Shown here: positions 19,637 to 28,382 of the stretch, one piece after another
Numbering within the stretch: the stretch's first letter is position 1
Layout: each line of letters begins with the position of its first letter
Source of the DNA: JAOPZW01 sp963789015
Lineage (GTDB): Bacteria > Actinomycetota > Thermoleophilia > Solirubrobacterales > Solirubrobacteraceae
Length of the DNA stretch: 64,000 nt
NCBI GenBank assembly: GCA_963789015.1
Contig: CAWBIU010000001.1
Coordinates: 2,577,032-2,641,031, forward strand
Direction: 5' to 3'
The notes under the pieces: model-generated
Told to the model about the DNA's origin: nothing
The model's input: the letters and a program-made list of their open reading frames with translations, nothing else
Databases searched by the model: none
Made by a program: the position numbers and the translations under genes

Positions 19637-20317
19637 GTGAGCACGTCTGAACCACGTATCGGCCGCGGAGAGGCCGCGGAGAACTACACGAAGGCCATCT
19701 ACGCGCTGCAGCAGCGCGGCGGCACCGTGACCACGAACGCGCTCGCCGAGCGCCTCGGCGTGACGGCGGCGAGCGCGTCGGGCATGGTCAAGAAGCTCAA
19801 CGCCCTCGGCCTCGTGCGCCACGAGCCCTACCGCGGCGTCCAGCTCACCCGCGACGGCGAACGCGTCGCGCTCGAGGTCCTGCGCCACCACCGGCTGCTC
19901 GAGCTCTACCTCGCCGAGCGCCTGGACATGCCGTGGGACCGCGTCCACGACGAGGCCGAGGTGCTCGAGCACGTCATCTCCGAGGAGCTCGAGGAGCTCA
20001 TCGCGGCCAAGCTCGGCCACCCGACGCACGACCCGCACGGCGACCCGATCCCGACGCCCGACCTTCGCATCGAGGAGGGCCCGACGCGCTCCATGCAGTC
20101 GCTGACCGCCGGCGACCGCGGCGTCTTCGTGCGCGTCTCGGACTCCGATCCCGAGATGCTCCGCTACCTCGGCGACCGCGGCATCGCGCCCGGCGACCAC
20201 TTCGAGGTGGTCGAAAAGCAGCCCTTCGACGGCCCCGCCTTCGTGCGCTTCGGCGACGAGACGCATGTGCTCGGCGGCTCGCTTGCCGAGGCGATGCGGG
20301 TGGATCTCGAGCGGTGA
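19637..20317 (+). CDS. DtxR/MntR-family metal-dependent regulator
   Basis: A 226-residue protein with the family's three parts. The N-terminal winged helix is 'YTKAIYALQQRGGTVTTNALAERLGVTAASASGMVKKL'. The metal-binding/dimerisation domain has His/Glu residues in 'LRHHRLLELYL', 'DRVHDEAEVLEHVIS' and 'HPTHDPHGDPIP'. A C-terminal SH3-like FeoA domain is at ~150-225. These proteins repress metal uptake genes when Mn2+ or Fe2+ is bound. The GTG of mntH overlaps its stop, so manganese is the likely effector. Confidence 0.9.
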   Translation: MSTSEPRIGRGEAAENYTKAIYALQQRGGTVTTNALAERLGVTAASASGMVKKLNALGLVRHEPYRGVQLTRDGERVALEVLRHHRLLELYLAERLDMPWDRVHDEAEVLEHVISEELEELIAAKLGHPTHDPHGDPIPTPDLRIEEGPTRSMQSLTAGDRGVFVRVSDSDPEMLRYLGDRGIAPGDHFEVVEKQPFDGPAFVRFGDETHVLGGSLAEAMRVDLER

Positions 20318-21624
20318 ACCCACCGCCGCCGGTGACGATGAGCGCAACGCCGCCGCCCGAGGTCGTCCCTGCGCCCCTGCCGTCGCCGAGCCGTCTGCAG
20401 GAGATCCGCTCGCGCGGGCGCCTGCGCGCCACGCTGGCGATGCTCGGCCCCGCCTTCGTGGCCTGCGTCGCCTACGTCGACCCGGGCAACTTCGCGACGA
20501 ACATCGCCGGCGGCGCGAAGTACGGCTACCTGCTGCTGTGGGTCCTGCTCGCCGCCAACCTGATGGCGATGCTGATCCAGAACCTGTCGGGGAAGATCGG
20601 CATCGCGACCGGCAAGAACCTCCCGGAGCTGTGCCGCGAGCACTTCCCGCGCCCGGTCTCCTGGGGGCTGTGGGTCCAGGCCGAGCTGATCGCCATGGCC
20701 ACCGACCTGGCCGAGTTCGTCGGCGCGGCGATCGCGCTCAACCTGCTCTTCGGCGTGCCGCTGTTCCCGGCCGGTCTGATGACCGCGGTCATCGCCTTCG
20801 GGATCCTCGCCCTGCAGGGCCGCGGGTACCGCCGCTTCGAGGCCGTCATCGCCGGCCTGCTCGGGCTGATCATCCTCGGCTTCCTCTACGACACGCTGAA
20901 GATCGGCTTCGACGCGGGCGACGCGGCCAAGGGCTTCATCCCGGGCTTCGAGGGCACGGACAGCGTCCTGCTCGCCACCGGCATCCTCGGCGCCACGGTC
21001 ATGCCGCACGTCATCTACCTGCACTCGGCGCTCACGCAGAGCCGCGTCAAGCCGGTCGACGACGAGGAGCGCCGCGCGCTGCTGCGCTTCCAGCGCCTCG
21101 ACGTCACCCTCGCCATGGGCATCGCCGGCCTGGTCAACATGTCGATGCTGATCATCGCCGCCTCGCTGTTCCACGAGTCCGGCATGACCGACCTCGACTC
21201 GATCGAGGAGGCCTACAAGCAGTTCGGCCTGCTCGTCGGCGGCGGCACCGCGCTCGCCTTCGCGCTCGCGCTGCTGGCCTCCGGGTTCGCCAGCTCGAGC
21301 GTCGGCACCTACGCGGGCCAGGTCGTCATGCAGGGCTTCATCGCCCGCTCCATCCCGCTCGCCCTCCGGCGCCTGGTGACCATGACGCCGGCGCTGATCG
21401 TGCTCGGCATCGGCCTGGACCCGTCGCGCTCGCTGGTCATCAGCCAGGTCGTGCTCTCGTTCGGCATCCCGTTCGCGCTCGTCCCGCTCGTGATCCTCAC
21501 GCGCCGGCGCGACATCATGGGCTCGCTTGTGAACCGGGGCCTCACCACCTTGGTGGCGAGCATCGTGGCCGCGCTGATCATCGCGCTGAACGGCTTCCTT
21601 CTCTACGACACCTTCTTCGGATAG
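20314..21624 (+). CDS. mntH: Nramp-family Mn2+/divalent metal transporter
   Basis: A 436-residue membrane protein with about 11 hydrophobic helices. Helix 1 has the metal-coordinating motif 'DPGNFATNIAGG' and helix 6 has 'MPHVIYLHSAL', the two hallmarks of Nramp proteins that bind Mn2+ (Asp, Asn, Met ligands). It imports manganese or iron with protons. The GTG at 20314 overlaps the regulator's TGA; an ATG at 20338 is an alternative start without the proline-rich first eight residues. Regulation by the upstream DtxR-family protein is expected. Confidence 0.92.
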   Translation: MNPPPPVTMSATPPPEVVPAPLPSPSRLQEIRSRGRLRATLAMLGPAFVACVAYVDPGNFATNIAGGAKYGYLLLWVLLAANLMAMLIQNLSGKIGIATGKNLPELCREHFPRPVSWGLWVQAELIAMATDLAEFVGAAIALNLLFGVPLFPAGLMTAVIAFGILALQGRGYRRFEAVIAGLLGLIILGFLYDTLKIGFDAGDAAKGFIPGFEGTDSVLLATGILGATVMPHVIYLHSALTQSRVKPVDDEERRALLRFQRLDVTLAMGIAGLVNMSMLIIAASLFHESGMTDLDSIEEAYKQFGLLVGGGTALAFALALLASGFASSSVGTYAGQVVMQGFIARSIPLALRRLVTMTPALIVLGIGLDPSRSLVISQVVLSFGIPFALVPLVILTRRRDIMGSLVNRGLTTLVASIVAALIIALNGFLLYDTFFG

Positions 21625-21647
21625 CCGTTGAGTACGCTGCGGGGCGC

Positions 21648-22010
21648 ATGGCCCTCGCAGACACCTTTCAGAGCATCGTCGACTCGCTGCCGGACGACTG
21701 GACCGACCTCGAGATCGACCTCCGCATCTTCGACGAGTCGCGCTACATCGACGCCGCGGTCTACCTCGTCACCTGCAACGCGCAGCCCTACTCGCAGCAC
21801 GACTGGCACTGGCGGCTGCTCGTCGCCCACCGCTTCGGCCACGCCGCGGCCGCGCCGACCGTGCACGGCACGCTGCAGCTGCTCGACGACTCGGGCATCG
21901 AGGGCGAGCTCGCCGTCCGGGAGGCGCGGAGCGGGCGCGTCGAGATCACGCAGATGTGGGGCCGACCCGAGTCTGTGCGCCAAGAGTTCCGCCGCCTACG
22001 CAGCCAGTAG
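21648..22010 (+). CDS. Conserved-looking hypothetical protein (120 aa)
   Basis: A small soluble protein with no signal peptide, membrane segment or cysteine cluster. It contains an alternating aromatic segment 'QPYSQHDWHWRLLVAHRFG' and a basic C-terminus ('EFRRLRSQ'). It begins 23 bases after mntH in the same direction and may belong to that transcript. I cannot name a family. Confidence 0.68.
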   Translation: MALADTFQSIVDSLPDDWTDLEIDLRIFDESRYIDAAVYLVTCNAQPYSQHDWHWRLLVAHRFGHAAAAPTVHGTLQLLDDSGIEGELAVREARSGRVEITQMWGRPESVRQEFRRLRSQ

Positions 22011-22093
22011 CGGGGGCGAGCGGGTGAGCGGGCCCGTTCAGGCTTGACCGATCCGTCCCGAGAATCCATTCTTCGGCGTGGCGAGAGGCGCAT

Positions 22094-22852
22094 TTGGCGG
22101 CGAACCGTTCCCTGATCTCCCTGCTGGACTCCGACCCCGACCTCGGGGAGGGGATGGCGGCCGCGGACCTCGAGGCGGCGACCCGCGCGGTCGTCGCCCA
22201 GTCACGCGTCCTCGAGGCCGGCGCGTGGGACCCGCACTCCGAGGACTGGGAGACCGGCGCCATCGTCGGCCTGCTCGTGCTCGAGGGCGTCCTGACCCGC
22301 GACATCGTGTTCGCCGGGCGCACGACGACCGAGCTGCTCGGCGCCGGCGACATCCTGCGCCCGTGGGAGGACGACGTCCAGTTCGATCAGCTGCCGTTCT
22401 CGGTCGGCTGGCACATCCACGAGCGCTCCCGTGTGGCGCTGCTCGACGCGCGCTTCTCGCTGGCGACCGCGCGCTGGCCGACGCTCGCCGGCGCGATCAG
22501 CCGCCGCCACGTCCGCCGCGCCCGATCGCTGGCCTTCCAGCTGGCCATCGCGCAGCTGCCGCGCGTCGACGACCGTCTGCTCGTGCTCCTGTGGGCGATG
22601 GCCGAGCGCTGGGGCCGCGTCGCGCCGCAGGGCGTCCGCCTGCCGCTGCGCCTGCCGCACCGCACGCTGGCCACGCTCGTCGGCGCGCGCCGCCCGTCGG
22701 TCACCACCGCCCTCAGCGGCCTCGCCCGCGACGGCCTCGTCGAGCGCACCGAGGACGGCTGGCTGCTGCACGGCGACCCCACCGAGGTCTTCCCCGAGCG
22801 CCTGCAGATGTCGCCGCCGCCGGCGGCCCATGCGCTCGGGGTCGGCGGCTGA
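22094..22852 (+). CDS. Crp/Fnr-family transcriptional regulator
   Basis: A 252-residue protein from a TTG start. The N-terminal ~120 residues fit a cyclic-nucleotide-binding beta barrel ('GLLVLEGVLTRDIVFAGRTTTELLGAGDILRPWE'). The C-terminus has the Crp winged helix ('LPHRTLATLVGARRPSVTTALSGLARDGLVERTEDGW'). The phosphate-binding cassette of cAMP-binding Crp is not obvious and there is no Fnr-type cysteine set, so the effector is unknown. A cupin gene follows 19 bases later. Confidence 0.85.
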   Translation: MAANRSLISLLDSDPDLGEGMAAADLEAATRAVVAQSRVLEAGAWDPHSEDWETGAIVGLLVLEGVLTRDIVFAGRTTTELLGAGDILRPWEDDVQFDQLPFSVGWHIHERSRVALLDARFSLATARWPTLAGAISRRHVRRARSLAFQLAIAQLPRVDDRLLVLLWAMAERWGRVAPQGVRLPLRLPHRTLATLVGARRPSVTTALSGLARDGLVERTEDGWLLHGDPTEVFPERLQMSPPPAAHALGVGG

Positions 22853-22871
22853 GGCGCGATACGGTCGCCCC

Positions 22872-23288
22872 GTGAGCGACCACACCATCCTCCGCGCCGC
22901 CGACGCCCCGGACTTCTCGGGTGACGCGCCGGGCGCGTTCCTCGGCTACGGCCGTCCGCTCGGGTCCGAGCAGATCGCCGTCAACGTCCGCATCCTCGAG
23001 CCGGGCATGGCCAACGTGCCGCCCGGCGGCGACCCGACGCGCGGCCACAGCCACGTGACGGTCGAGGAGATCTACTTCGTCCTCGAAGGCGAGATCACGG
23101 TGAAGCTCGGCGACGACGTCGAGACGCTGGGCCCGCGCGACGCCGTCCTGATCCCGGCGACGACGCCGCGCGCCGCTGCCAACGAGAGCGACGCGCCGGC
23201 GGTGCTGCTGATGATCTCCCCGCGCGTGCAGGACCAGTCGACCGAGACCCGCGGGCACGAGGGCTTCTGGCCCGAGGCGGGCGGCTGA
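22872..23288 (+). CDS. Cupin-domain protein
   Basis: A 138-residue single cupin. Motif 1 is 'GHSHVTVEEIYFVLEGEITVKLG', with two His and a Glu as metal ligands, and motif 2 is 'LGPRDAVLIPATTPRAAANESD'. Proteins of this size are metal-binding isomerases, dioxygenases or sensory domains. Substrate is not predictable. GTG start. Confidence 0.85.
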   Translation: MSDHTILRAADAPDFSGDAPGAFLGYGRPLGSEQIAVNVRILEPGMANVPPGGDPTRGHSHVTVEEIYFVLEGEITVKLGDDVETLGPRDAVLIPATTPRAAANESDAPAVLLMISPRVQDQSTETRGHEGFWPEAGG

Positions 23289-23299
23289 GCGCGGGCGCC

Positions 23300-24262
23300 G
23301 TGGACCCCTTCGCGGCGCTCGACGACGACGAGCGGGCGCTCCTGCGCGCGCAGCCGCGGCCCGACTGGGTCGAGCCGATGAAGGCGGTGCTCACCGACGA
23401 GCGCTTCTCCCGCGACGACTGGGTCTTCGAGCGCAAGCTCGACGGCATCCGCTGCCTCGCGTTCAAGGCGGACGAGCAGGTCCGGCTGCGCTCGCGCAAC
23501 GACCTGAGCCTGAACGGGCGCTTCCCGGAGATCGCGGCGACGCTCGGTTCGGATCCGATCCGCGACGTCGTGCTCGACGGCGAGGTCGTCGCGTTCGCGG
23601 GCGCCCAGACGAGCTTCGAGCGCCTGCAGCAGCGCGGCGAGCGCGACGTGCGGGTTTTCTTCTACGTCTTCGACGTGGTCCACCTCGCCGGCCACGACAC
23701 CACCGAGCTCCCGCTCCGCGCCCGCAAGAAGCTGCTGCGCGGGCTCGACCTCGAGGACCCGATCCGCCTGACGACGCACCGCAACCGCGAGGGCGAGGCC
23801 TACTTCCGCCACGCCTGCGAGCACGGCTGGGAGGGGCTCATCGCCAAGCGCGCGGACGCGCCGTACACGCACGGGCGCTCACGCGACTGGCTCAAGTTCA
23901 AGTGCTCGGCGGAGCAGGAGCTCGTCGTCGGCGGCTGGACCGCGCCGCGCGGCAGCCGCACCGACCTCGGCGCCCTCCTGCTCGGCTACCACGAGGGCGA
24001 CCGCCTGCGCTACGCGGGCAAGGTCGGCACCGGGTTCACGCAGGCGACGCTGCGCGACCTCGCCGCCCGCCTGGCGCCGCTGCGGCGCGACACGAGCCCG
24101 TTCGCCGACGAGCTGCGGATGAAGGACGTCACCTGGGTCGAGCCCGAGGTCGTCGCCCAGATCGGCTTCTCGGAGTGGACGCGCGACGGCCGCCTGCGCC
24201 ACCCGCGATTCCTCGGGCTGCGCGAGGACAAGGCGGCGAGCGAGGTCGTGCGCGAGGGCTAG
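23300..24262 (+). CDS. ATP-dependent DNA ligase (LigD ligase-domain/LigC type)
   Basis: A 320-residue stand-alone ligase. The adenylation lysine is Lys46 in motif I 'ERKLDGIR'. Later nucleotidyltransferase motifs are 'VLDGEVVAF' (motif III/IIIa region), 'EGLIAKRADAPYTHGRSRDWLKFK' (motifs IV-V) and an OB-fold 'LLGYHEGDRLRYAGKVGTGF'. It seals nicks using ATP. Such proteins act in non-homologous end joining or base-excision repair with Ku/LigD, but no ku or polymerase/nuclease LigD genes are in the window. Start is GTG at 23300. Confidence 0.9.
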   Translation: MDPFAALDDDERALLRAQPRPDWVEPMKAVLTDERFSRDDWVFERKLDGIRCLAFKADEQVRLRSRNDLSLNGRFPEIAATLGSDPIRDVVLDGEVVAFAGAQTSFERLQQRGERDVRVFFYVFDVVHLAGHDTTELPLRARKKLLRGLDLEDPIRLTTHRNREGEAYFRHACEHGWEGLIAKRADAPYTHGRSRDWLKFKCSAEQELVVGGWTAPRGSRTDLGALLLGYHEGDRLRYAGKVGTGFTQATLRDLAARLAPLRRDTSPFADELRMKDVTWVEPEVVAQIGFSEWTRDGRLRHPRFLGLREDKAASEVVREG

Positions 24263-24294
24263 TACCGGGAGAAGGGTGCCGGGGCGCCCGCGCA

Positions 24295-25269
24295 CTAGAA
24301 CCCGGGTTCGAACGCGCGCCGCACGTCGGGCGGACGGCGAGTGATCCCGAAGCGCGCCTCCCATCGCGCCCACGCGCGCAGCCGGGCCATGTCGAGCTCG
24401 CCGAAGCGCCGCACGCCGACCGTGAACTCGGGCGAGACGGCGTCGAAGCCGCGCTGTGCCGCCTCGCGGTCGATGCCGCTGTTGCGGTCGACGAGCGCGC
24501 TCACCGCCGACTCCGGGTCGGCGACCGCGTCGTCGTAGCCACGCCGCAGCGCGGCGACCGTCGAGCGCACGACCGGACGGTTCTCGCGCAGGGTCTCGCG
24601 GGTCACGCAGAGCACGAGCTCGGGGTAGGCGGGCGCGCCGTAGTCGTCGACGCGGAACTCGTTCGTCGACGGCCGCCGCGCCTGCAGCTCGACGCCCTCG
24701 GCGTTCCAGAACGCCGTCGCGCCCGCGACGCGCCGCGACAACAGCGCCGAGACGGCCTGGAAGCCGATCGTCACCCGCCGCACGCGGTCGGGGTCACCGC
24801 CGTCGCCGCGCACGATCGAGTCGAGCACCGCGACATCGCTGGGCAGCCCGCTCACCCCGACGCGCCGGCCCTCGAGGTCGCGCGGGCGCCGTACGGACGG
24901 CTGCGCGAGCACGGCAGCGAGCGGGCGCTGGACGAGCGCCATGACGCCGACGACGTCGCGGCCCTCCTGGCGGGCGAGGGCGAGGTCGTGGATGTCGAGC
25001 AGCGCCAGGTCGACGCGGCCGGAGAGCAGCAGCCGCACGGCGTCGGTCGAGGCGCCGGGCGCGCGGACGCGCAGGTCGATGCCCTCGGCGCCGTCGAAGT
25101 CGCGCTCGAGCGCGAGGAAGATGCCGGCGTGGACGGCGTTGGGCTGGAAGTCCAGCAGCATCGACGCCGAGCGCTCCGGCCGGTCTCCGGTCGTTCCGCC
25201 GGAGCAGCCCGCGGTCGCGAGCGCCAGCGCAGCCAGCGCGGCGAAGAGGGCGGCGCGGGGCGAGGCCAT
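24295..25269 (-). CDS. NMT1/THI5-like ABC transporter substrate-binding lipoprotein
   Basis: A 324-residue precursor with a signal sequence and lipobox ('ALATAGCSGG', Cys22). The mature part matches the NMT1/ThiY/SsuA fold: 'MLLDFQPNAVHAGIFLALERDFD', 'SGRVDLALLDIHDLALARQEG', 'VGVSGLPSDVAVLDSIV'. Members bind pyrimidine precursors of thiamine, sulfonates or similar compounds. No permease or ATPase lies next to it, so it is an orphan or works with distant subunits. It is divergent from fbiC with 68 bases between. A link to FO (a riboflavin-like deazaflavin) is not supported by sequence. Confidence 0.88.
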   Translation of the reverse strand: MASPRAALFAALAALALATAGCSGGTTGDRPERSASMLLDFQPNAVHAGIFLALERDFDGAEGIDLRVRAPGASTDAVRLLLSGRVDLALLDIHDLALARQEGRDVVGVMALVQRPLAAVLAQPSVRRPRDLEGRRVGVSGLPSDVAVLDSIVRGDGGDPDRVRRVTIGFQAVSALLSRRVAGATAFWNAEGVELQARRPSTNEFRVDDYGAPAYPELVLCVTRETLRENRPVVRSTVAALRRGYDDAVADPESAVSALVDRNSGIDREAAQRGFDAVSPEFTVGVRRFGELDMARLRAWARWEARFGITRRPPDVRRAFEPGF

Positions 25270-25337
25270 CGGGCCCGGAGCATACGGTCCGCTCCGGTCC
25301 GCGGAGCCCGCCCACCGGCGCATCTAGACTCCCGCCC

Positions 25338-27557
25338 GTGCGCCGTCGCGTCACCTTCTCGCGCAACGTCACCCTGTCGCTGTCGCGCTCGTGTGTCTCG
25401 CACTGCAAGTACTGCGCGTTCGCGACCCACCGGGCGCATCTGCACGAACCCGAGGAGGTCGAGGCCCTGATCGACCGCGCCGCGCGGCGCGGCGTGAAGG
25501 AGCTGCTGGTCCTCACGGGCGATGACCCCGGCCATCTCCCCGGCGTGCGCGACCGGCTCGCCGCGCTGGGCTTCGAGGACTTCGTCGCCTACGTCGCGTG
25601 GGCGTGCGAGCGCGCGCTGGAGCGCGGCATGCTGCCGCACACGAACCTCGGCGCCCTGGGCCGCGACGACCTCGCGCGCCTGCGCGAGGTGACGGCCTCG
25701 CAGGGGCTGATGCTCGAGTCGGTGCGCGACGACCTGGTCGCTCATCAGGGCTCGCCGACGAAGGACCCGGCGCTGCGTTTGGCGACGATCCGCGCGGCGG
25801 GCGAGCTGCGGATCCCGTTCACGAGCGGAATCCTGGTGGGCATCGGCGAGAGCGAGGAGGACCGGATCGCCTCGCTCGAGGCGCTCGCGGCGGTGCACGC
25901 CGAGCACGGCCATCTGCAGGAGGTGATCCTGCAGAACTACGTGCCCCACCGCCGCTACTACGGCGAGGAGCCCGCCGAGATCGCGACCGGCGCGGCGGAG
26001 GCGTACTGGCGGACGGGGCTGCACGACGGCCCCGGGGTGCCCGCGCCGGCGTGGTCCTCGCCGGTGACGCTCGACGACATGCGCCGGCTGGTGGGTGAGG
26101 CCCGGCGGCTGCTCCCCGGGGTGGGAGTGCAGGTCCCGCCGAACCTGTCGGACTGGTGGCCGGCGCTGGTCGAGGCCGGGGCGACCGATCTGGGCGGGCT
26201 GAGCGCCAACGGCGATCACATCTCCCCCGAGCACCCGTTCCCCTCGCCGCACCAGGTCCGCAAGCGCCTGGCGGCGGACGGGGTCGCGCTGACCGAGCGG
26301 CTGTGCGTCTACGCGCAGTACATCGACCCGGACTGGCTCGAGCAGGGCGTGCTGGACGTGGTCAAGACGAAGTACTGGAGCTTCATCCCGCGTCACGGCT
26401 CCGGGCGCACGGAGCCGCCGCGGCCTCTGCGGCCCGACCTCGTCGCCGGCGCGGTGACCCGGGGCCGCGACGGGCTGGCGCTCACGCCGGACGAGCTGAC
26501 GGCGCTGTTCGCCGAGACGCGGCCGGAGGCGATCGAGGACATGCGCCAGGCGGCCGACGAGCTGCGCGCCGAGTTGGCCGGCGACACGGTCACCTTCGTG
26601 GTCAATCGCAACATCAACGTCTCCAACGTGTGCATCGTCGGCTGCGCGTTCTGCGGCTTCGGGCAGGGGCGCCGCTCGCCGGACGCGTACGAGCACGACC
26701 GCGACGAGTTCGCACGCCGCGTGACCGAGGCCGTCGACTACGGGGCGACGGAGATCTGCATGCAGTCGGGCATCCACCCCGACTGGGGGATCGAGGACTA
26801 CTGCTTCTGGCTGTCGCTGATCAAGGAGATCGCGCCCCAGCTGCACGTGCACGCGTACAGCCCGATGGAGGTCGCGCACATCTGCGACGTCACCGGACTG
26901 CCGCCCGACGAGGTCTTCTCCCGCCTCCGCGAGGCGGGCCTGGATTCGACGCCGGGCACGGCGGCCGAGGTGCTGCACGACGGGGTGCGCCAGCGCATCA
27001 GCCCGAACAAGCTGCCGGTGGCGCGCTGGGTGGAGATCATCGAGGCCAGCCACCGCTCCGGGCTGCGCTCGACCTCGACGGTGATGTTCGGCCATGTCGA
27101 GGAGCCGTGGGAGCTGGCCGAGCACATGCGCGTGGTCCGCGAGCTGCAGCAGCGCACGGGCGGGATCACGGAGTTCGTGCCGTTGTCGTTCATCCCGTTC
27201 CACACGCTGCTCGGACGCACGCACGGCGTGGAGGAGATCAGCCGCGAGGAGAACCTCAAGCACACCGCGGCGTTCCGCCTCGCGCTCGGCAAGACGATCC
27301 CCAACGTGCAGGCCAGCTGGGTCAAGATGGGCCTGGACGCCGCGACCGAGGCGCTGCGCTGGGGCGTCAACGACCTCGGCGGCACGCTGATGGAGGAGAG
27401 CATCAGCCGTCTGGCCGGCTCCTACCACGGCACCCGCCTGGACCCGCCGCAGCTGATCGCCGCCGCGCACGCCGCCGGCCGCCCCGCCGCGGAGCGCACC
27501 ACGCTCTACGAGATCCGCGCCCGGCACCCGGTCGGCGCGGGCGCCGCAGCGGCCTGA
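25338..27557 (+). CDS. fbiC: FbiC, 7,8-didemethyl-8-hydroxy-5-deazariboflavin (FO) synthase
   Basis: A 739-residue fusion of CofG and CofH. Each half is a radical-SAM domain. The first [4Fe-4S] motif is Cys19, Cys23, Cys26 ('CVSHCKYC') and the second is Cys432, Cys436, Cys439 ('CIVGCAFC'). Together they make FO, the chromophore of coenzyme F420, from tyrosine and 5-amino-6-ribitylaminouracil. The fused form is typical of actinobacteria. Start is GTG at 25338. The later F420 steps are encoded at 30.2-33.2 kb on the other strand. Confidence 0.95.
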   Translation: MRRRVTFSRNVTLSLSRSCVSHCKYCAFATHRAHLHEPEEVEALIDRAARRGVKELLVLTGDDPGHLPGVRDRLAALGFEDFVAYVAWACERALERGMLPHTNLGALGRDDLARLREVTASQGLMLESVRDDLVAHQGSPTKDPALRLATIRAAGELRIPFTSGILVGIGESEEDRIASLEALAAVHAEHGHLQEVILQNYVPHRRYYGEEPAEIATGAAEAYWRTGLHDGPGVPAPAWSSPVTLDDMRRLVGEARRLLPGVGVQVPPNLSDWWPALVEAGATDLGGLSANGDHISPEHPFPSPHQVRKRLAADGVALTERLCVYAQYIDPDWLEQGVLDVVKTKYWSFIPRHGSGRTEPPRPLRPDLVAGAVTRGRDGLALTPDELTALFAETRPEAIEDMRQAADELRAELAGDTVTFVVNRNINVSNVCIVGCAFCGFGQGRRSPDAYEHDRDEFARRVTEAVDYGATEICMQSGIHPDWGIEDYCFWLSLIKEIAPQLHVHAYSPMEVAHICDVTGLPPDEVFSRLREAGLDSTPGTAAEVLHDGVRQRISPNKLPVARWVEIIEASHRSGLRSTSTVMFGHVEEPWELAEHMRVVRELQQRTGGITEFVPLSFIPFHTLLGRTHGVEEISREENLKHTAAFRLALGKTIPNVQASWVKMGLDAATEALRWGVNDLGGTLMEESISRLAGSYHGTRLDPPQLIAAAHAAGRPAAERTTLYEIRARHPVGAGAAAA

Positions 27558-27590
27558 AGTCGTCCGCGATCGGTCGCTAGCATCGCTCGG

Positions 27591-28061
27591 ATGAGCTCAG
27601 GCGAAGCCATCACTGCCGAGGGCCTCGACGCCCTCAAGAGCGAGCTCGAGCGACTCGAGGGGGAGGGGCGCCGCGAGGTGGCCCAGCGCATCTCGTCGGC
27701 GCGTGAGCACGGCGATCTCAAGGAGAACGCCGAGTACCACGCCGCCAAGGAGGATCAGGCGCATCTCGAGACGCGGATCGCGAGGCTCGCCGAGCGCCTG
27801 CGCAACGCGCGTGTCGTCGACACGCCGGCCGACGCCAGCGTCGTCTCCTTCGGCTCGACGGTGCACGTCGTCGACGAGGAGAGCGGCAGCGGCAAGACCT
27901 TCACGCTCGTCGGTCCGACCGAGGCCGACCTGCGCACCGGCAAGCTGTCCTCCGAGTCGCCGATGGCCCAGGCGCTGATGGGCGCTGCGCCGGGCGAGAC
28001 GATCGAGGTCGTCGCGCCGCGCGGGCGCAAGAAGTGGCGCGTCGAGCGCCTCGGCGCCTGA
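27591..28061 (+). CDS. greA: Transcription elongation factor GreA
   Basis: A 156-residue GreA. The N-terminal coiled coil is 'LKSELERLEGEGRREVAQRIS' onward, with the conserved basic/acidic tip 'AREHGDLKENAEYHAAKEDQ' that projects into the RNA polymerase secondary channel. The C-terminal FKBP-like domain ends in 'WRVERLGA'. GreA rescues backtracked polymerase by stimulating transcript cleavage. It starts 33 bases after fbiC and converges on the next gene with a one-base gap. Confidence 0.94.
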   Translation: MSSGEAITAEGLDALKSELERLEGEGRREVAQRISSAREHGDLKENAEYHAAKEDQAHLETRIARLAERLRNARVVDTPADASVVSFGSTVHVVDEESGSGKTFTLVGPTEADLRTGKLSSESPMAQALMGAAPGETIEVVAPRGRKKWRVERLGA

Positions 28062-28062
28062 G

Positions 28063-28347
28063 TCAATCCTCGTCGATCGTGTCCCAGAGCTCGCTCGTCT
28101 CCACCGGCGCGTACCAGCGCTCCTGCTCGCCGCCGTCGCGGCCGATGAGGACGACGGCGAACGATCCGGGCGGGACCTCGTAGAGGTCGCACAGGGCGAG
28201 CGCGTCGAGGCGGTCGGCGACGTCGACGACGATGACGTCGCGGCGCTCGGCCGCCGCCGCGTCGAAGGCGAGCGCGTCGAGCTGCTCACGCCGGCTCGGG
28301 TCCGCGGGCGAGGAGAAGACCATCACGCTCCGGGGGTCGCCGGCCAT
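28063..28347 (-). CDS. DUF4174-like small protein
   Basis: A 94-residue thioredoxin-fold-like protein. It opens with 'RSVMVFSSPADPSRREQLDAL', continues 'RRDVIVVDVADRLDAL' and ends with 'FAVVLIGRDGGEQERWYAPV', the pattern of DUF4174 domains (beta strand, helix, 'lIGKDGG', Pro-rich end). The family lacks the CxxC of thioredoxins, and no cysteine pair is visible here. Role unknown. The family assignment is from memory of the consensus and is moderately secure. Confidence 0.7.
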   Translation of the reverse strand: MAGDPRSVMVFSSPADPSRREQLDALAFDAAAAERRDVIVVDVADRLDALALCDLYEVPPGSFAVVLIGRDGGEQERWYAPVETSELWDTIDED

Positions 28348-28382
28348 GGGCGCCAGCGTACCCCCGGAACGCGCGGATTCGG

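Noticed and set aside
24295..25269. NMT1-like protein as an FO or riboflavin transporter linked to fbiC
   Set aside because: Divergent orientation and absence of a permease/ATPase give no real support; the fold alone does not tell the ligand.
24852..27527. 891-codon minus-strand frame opposite fbiC
   Set aside because: Shadow of the radical-SAM gene; no domains, and its first part overlaps the NMT1-type gene in another frame.
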